Shown: piece after piece, positions 6,103-8,731 of the stretch
How positions within the stretch are numbered: the first letter of the stretch is position 1
Layout: every line of letters begins with the position of its first letter
Source: Fidelibacterota bacterium
GTDB lineage: Bacteria; Fidelibacterota; UBA2242; JAFGTP01
Length of the DNA stretch: 8,731 nucleotides
Direction: 5' to 3'
Assembly (NCBI GenBank): GCA_021734005.1
Contig: JAIPJV010000070.1
Span: 1 to 8,731 of the forward strand
Notes under the pieces: generated by a model
Seen by the model: the letters and a program-made list of their open reading frames with translations, nothing else
Told to the model about the DNA's origin: nothing
Databases searched by the model: none
Translations under genes and position numbers: made by a program

Positions 6103-6939
6103 CTATTGATAATTCTTATACCACACATTCATACTTTCAATATTACCGGAAATATTTGTATTATTTTTTAATGTGCCTGTATATTTATAGCCCATTTTAG
6201 CAAAGGTGATGTTCATACCAAAAGAAACTGAGCGGGCAATCGTATAAAAAGTATCTATACCTAATTGCTCCATCTTTTCCTCCATTTTATCCAGCAGATA
6301 AAGGGCAAAACTATTCCCCCGATATTCCGGCAAAGTGGCAAAATCAGTCATTTCAACATTTTTTTCTTCTCTATCCATTTCTGATGATGAGAGAGCAATA
6401 AGTTCTTCATCTTTCCAGATTCCAAAGTAGATCAGATTTTTATCCATTGTTTTGCAAAGGTAATCAGGATCGTGGATTGGAAAGGGATAAGTCGGAAAAA
6501 CCTGTTTATAGACTTTGACCATATCCTCTGCATCCGCTTTTTCAGCAATTCGATAATTAAATTGGGGATCGAGGTGAGGCGAATTTTTGATTTTGCTTTT
6601 ACCTTTTGCTACCTGAATAACCTTATCAATGCGCTCCTGATTGGCAATTTTTTTTCTCCCGTCATCCAAAAATTTACCCAAAAAGAAAGTCTTTTCACCA
6701 TCCGCATAGAAATCAGGAATATGGGCTTCCTGTTCATAATCATTGGAAAGAAATTTATCGAGATGCTTATTTCTAACCTTGGCAAATATTTTTGTATAAT
6801 TATTCTGCTGGGCGAGATCATCAAGTCTTTTCACGATCCCGGGATAATCCTTATCAGCGAGTTTCATTAAATAGATTCTATCGTTGAATTTGCCATGCTG
6901 GATTAAAGAATCTCCTAATTTTTCGATTTTATCCTGCAT
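6103..6939 (-). CDS. ablB: Beta-lysine N-acetyltransferase (AblB)
   Basis: A 278-residue GNAT-family enzyme that acetylates the epsilon-amino group of beta-lysine using acetyl-CoA, giving the osmolyte N-epsilon-acetyl-beta-lysine. The N-terminal 125 residues are the family-specific extension, containing GEKTFFLGKF (81-90) and DDGRKKIANQ (92-101). The acetyltransferase fold covers about 128-275, with MTDFATLPEYRG (197-208) as the acetyl-CoA-binding strand and loop. ITFAKMGYKYTGTL (244-257) and the NVWYK end (271-275) are typical of AblB. The pyrophosphate loop reads RGNSFA, where the general GNAT pattern R/QxxGxG/A would have Gly at the fourth position. The start is supported by GAGG at 6946-6949, and the gene overlaps the symporter stop by 11 bp. 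Pairing with the aminomutase gene two genes upstream makes the assignment strong. Confidence 0.92.
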   Translation of the reverse strand: MQDKIEKLGDSLIQHGKFNDRIYLMKLADKDYPGIVKRLDDLAQQNNYTKIFAKVRNKHLDKFLSNDYEQEAHIPDFYADGEKTFFLGKFLDDGRKKIANQERIDKVIQVAKGKSKIKNSPHLDPQFNYRIAEKADAEDMVKVYKQVFPTYPFPIHDPDYLCKTMDKNLIYFGIWKDEELIALSSSEMDREEKNVEMTDFATLPEYRGNSFALYLLDKMEEKMEQLGIDTFYTIARSVSFGMNITFAKMGYKYTGTLKNNTNISGNIESMNVWYKNYQ

Positions 6940-8359
6940 AGGTTACCTCGTTTTCATCGGGAAAGATCAGTGAGAGAGCAACGAAAACCACGGCCGATAC
7001 TACAATTCCATAAAAAGTTGGTTTGAGACCACCGATTTTTTTGACACCGGAGATGATCAAAGTCAGAGTAGTGGCACCGCCAGCAAGCATTCCCCAAAAA
7101 GCACCTGTACTGCTGCTTTTTTTCCAGAAATAAGCACCTAAAGTAGGCACAAACAGTCCCGACACCATAAAAGAATACGCATAAAGAATAGCATCCAGAA
7201 CTTTGCGAAAATGACTGGCCAGAAAAATCGCCAGAACACCGATAATTAGAGTCACTATTTGAGAGACCCGAATTGATTTTTTTGAATCGTTGTCTTTCAT
7301 GAAATACTTTTCAATAATATCATTAACAAAATTTCCGGATGAGGCCACCAGACAGCTGTCAGCAGTGGACATTATAGCAGAAAAATAGGAGGCTACGACC
7401 AGACCAGTCACTCCAATTGGCAGAACCGTTTTAATAGTCATGGGCAATCCGAGTTCCGGTTCAACTTCAGGAAACAAAGCGCGACCACATAGTCCCAGAA
7501 AAGCCCCCATAAAAGCCATGATCGGATATTCGAAAATTCCGGCAATATACCAGGCTTTTTTAGCATCTTTTGTATCTTTGCAGGCGTACATCCTCTGGTA
7601 AAGGGTCATTCCTACCAGCCAGATAGGCACAATTGTGATCATCCAGTTAACAATCTGCATGAAACTTACATTGGTTAGACTGAGATGGCCTTCCGGTAAA
7701 GTTTCTTTGAGAGCCTGCCAGCCGCCAATTTTGAAGTAGGCTAGAGGACTGGCAAACAGAATCAGCCCTGTCAAAAGAATAATCCATTGGACAGTATCGG
7801 TATAAATGACCGCATTGAGACCACCCATTACAGTATATCCGATAATAATGGCGCCGATCACATACAAAGAAAAGGTCATCGGCTCCATTCCAAGGGGCGC
7901 TTTGGTTATCATAGTTGCTGAAATCAGTTTTGATCCAGCCAGAACCTGACCACCTGTAAAGCCCAGATAACCAATGCCTGAAATCACAGCAGCAACAGTT
8001 GCTACCTGGCGGCCATACTTCCATTTCAAAAAATCGGGGTATGTCATCATGCTGTGCTTTTTATCCAGCTTTTTGATTTTTGGGATAATTAATACAGCCG
8101 AGAGCCAGGCACCAATCAGACCGGTGAATAACAACCAGCTTCCGGAAATTCCCATAGTAAAACCCAGGCCGCCCAGTCCAATTGAAAATCCGCCCCCCAC
8201 GTCTGTAGCCACAATTGATAAGCCAACATGAGAAGGCGAAATCGAGCGCCCGCCAACATAGTAATCTTCTGAATCATCGTTCTTTTTGAAAAAATAATAG
8301 CCAATCCAGAGCACACCAATCATATAAAGACCAAAGATCAGAAAATCTATGATTTGCAT
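6929..8359 (-). CDS. Sodium:solute symporter (SSS family) within the abl operon
   Basis: A 476-residue membrane transporter of the SSS family (relatives of PutP and PanF), which uses the Na+ gradient to import a solute. About 13 hydrophobic segments can be drawn (near 2-23, 43-66, 73-94, 118-140, 163-182, 187-207, 235-255, 271-293, 310-332, 365-381, 387-410, 417-437, 446-466), matching the LeuT-type core plus extra helices. Family signatures are GGRSISPSHVGLSIVATDVG (36-55), YPDFLKWKYG (107-116) and SAIMSTADSCLVASSGN (327-343), whose Ser/Thr residues lie where the Na2 sodium site is found in homologues. The substrate cannot be read from sequence. Placement 3 bp after ablA and overlapping ablB suggests lysine, beta-lysine or the acetylated osmolyte; this is inference. 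The start is supported by GAGAGG at 8371-8376 inside the ablA 3' end. Confidence 0.92.
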   Translation of the reverse strand: MQIIDFLIFGLYMIGVLWIGYYFFKKNDDSEDYYVGGRSISPSHVGLSIVATDVGGGFSIGLGGLGFTMGISGSWLLFTGLIGAWLSAVLIIPKIKKLDKKHSMMTYPDFLKWKYGRQVATVAAVISGIGYLGFTGGQVLAGSKLISATMITKAPLGMEPMTFSLYVIGAIIIGYTVMGGLNAVIYTDTVQWIILLTGLILFASPLAYFKIGGWQALKETLPEGHLSLTNVSFMQIVNWMITIVPIWLVGMTLYQRMYACKDTKDAKKAWYIAGIFEYPIMAFMGAFLGLCGRALFPEVEPELGLPMTIKTVLPIGVTGLVVASYFSAIMSTADSCLVASSGNFVNDIIEKYFMKDNDSKKSIRVSQIVTLIIGVLAIFLASHFRKVLDAILYAYSFMVSGLFVPTLGAYFWKKSSSTGAFWGMLAGGATTLTLIISGVKKIGGLKPTFYGIVVSAVVFVALSLIFPDENEVTYAG

Positions 8360-8362
8360 TTA

Positions 8363-8731
8363 TTATTCATCCTCTCTTCTATTATGTCTTTCCGTATTTT
8401 CTGGAGTCAATGAGATGTGCTCATCGTGATCTGCCAGAATCCTGGCGATTCCAATCGCCCGCTCCTCATCTGCCCCTTCTAATTTGAGGTGCAGATCGCA
8501 GTTTTCACAATCCCGGTCGCAAAAATATTCTTTATAGGAGTCCGGTTCTTTGTAGCTGGTGATCACTCCTTCATAATTTCGCAGAATAACTTTGTTGGTT
8601 GACCAGGATATTACGTAATTGGGCATGAGCGGGATTTTGCCGCCACCTCCTGGTGCATCGACAACGTAGGTTGGACGAGCAAAACCACTTGTGTGCCCGA
8701 TCATACTTTCCATAATTTCGATACCTTTGCC
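8363..8731 (-). CDS. ablA: Lysine 2,3-aminomutase, C-terminal part (5' end outside the window)
   Basis: The last 122 residues of a radical-SAM, PLP-dependent aminomutase that converts L-alpha-lysine to L-beta-lysine. The gene runs in from the right edge on the minus strand and stops at 8363-8365. Diagnostic segments are GHTSGFARPTYVVDAPGGGG followed at once by Lys32 of the fragment (codon at 8636-8638), the expected Schiff-base lysine for PLP. MPNYVIS and ILRNYEGVITSY follow. A cysteine cluster near the end (CDRDCENC, fragment 71-78) corresponds to the zinc-binding region of the Clostridium enzyme, with altered spacing. The radical-SAM CxxxCxxC motif lies off the window. The downstream symporter and ablB indicate osmolyte synthesis rather than lysine fermentation. 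EF-P-modifying EpmB is a related shorter enzyme but lacks this C-terminal region. Confidence 0.93.
   Translation of the reverse strand, partial: GKGIEIMESMIGHTSGFARPTYVVDAPGGGGKIPLMPNYVISWSTNKVILRNYEGVITSYKEPDSYKEYFCDRDCENCDLHLKLEGADEERAIGIARILADHDEHISLTPENTERHNRREDE

Noticed and set aside
6058..6171. 37-codon hydrophobic frame as a confirmed gene
   Set aside because: It has a perfect SD but uses GTG, crosses a terminator and is antisense to ablB, so it is reported only as a finding.
7647..8024. 125-codon alternative minus-strand frame inside the symporter
   Set aside because: The symporter frame is continuous and carries family motifs throughout; the alternative is Trp/Cys/Ser-rich with no recognised domain.
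6103..8731. Lysine fermentation operon
   Set aside because: Aminomutase alone could suggest it, but there is no kamD/kamE, kdd, kce or kal gene here, and the acetyltransferase AblB points to osmolyte synthesis.
1..8731. tRNA, rRNA, riboswitch, CRISPR array or mobile element
   Set aside because: Almost all bases are coding with gaps of 67 bp or less; no cobalamin riboswitch could fit inside, no spaced direct repeats and no transposase or integrase motifs were seen. A B12 riboswitch could still lie upstream of the window.

Overview
The window holds two convergent gene clusters with moderate-to-low GC, tight spacing and good Shine-Dalgarno (SD) sites. Nothing in it is strictly diagnostic of taxon. 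The combination of a Na+-translocating methylmalonyl-CoA decarboxylase, the N-epsilon-acetyl-beta-lysine (compatible solute) genes ablA/ablB and a Na+/solute symporter points to an anaerobic, salt-adapted bacterium. A halophilic or haloalkaliphilic Firmicute of the Halanaerobiales kind is my best guess; this is inference.

Plus strand, 1-6035: a compact operon for interconverting succinyl-CoA and propionyl-CoA. In order it encodes the large (catalytic) subunit of a split B12-dependent acyl-CoA mutase (5' end off the window), its separate cobalamin-binding subunit, the MeaB/ArgK-type GTPase chaperone, methylmalonyl-CoA epimerase, and all four subunits of the biotin-dependent decarboxylase in the order A (carboxyltransferase), D (small OadG-like membrane anchor), C (biotin carrier), B (Na+-pumping membrane subunit). 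Read together, succinyl-CoA is isomerised to (R)-methylmalonyl-CoA, epimerised to the (S) form, then decarboxylated to propionyl-CoA with export of Na+. The operon ends at a good intrinsic terminator (about 6062-6098).

Minus strand, 8731-6103: an operon read right to left. It has the 3' end of ablA (lysine 2,3-aminomutase), a complete 476-residue sodium:solute symporter, and ablB (beta-lysine N-acetyltransferase). ablA and the symporter are 3 bp apart and the symporter and ablB overlap by 11 bp, so the three are almost certainly co-transcribed. ablA and ablB make N-epsilon-acetyl-beta-lysine; the transporter between them probably supplies the precursor or recovers the product.

The two clusters meet tail to tail across 67 bp (6036-6102). 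Both depend on Na+: one makes a sodium gradient, the other spends it. No tRNA, rRNA, CRISPR array, insertion sequence or phage gene was seen, and no stretch over 300 bp lacks a gene. The window reads as ordinary metabolic chromosome. The less routine points are the symporter embedded in the abl operon, a perfect SD with no proper gene just before the terminator, and hairpins near some decarboxylase-operon junctions.
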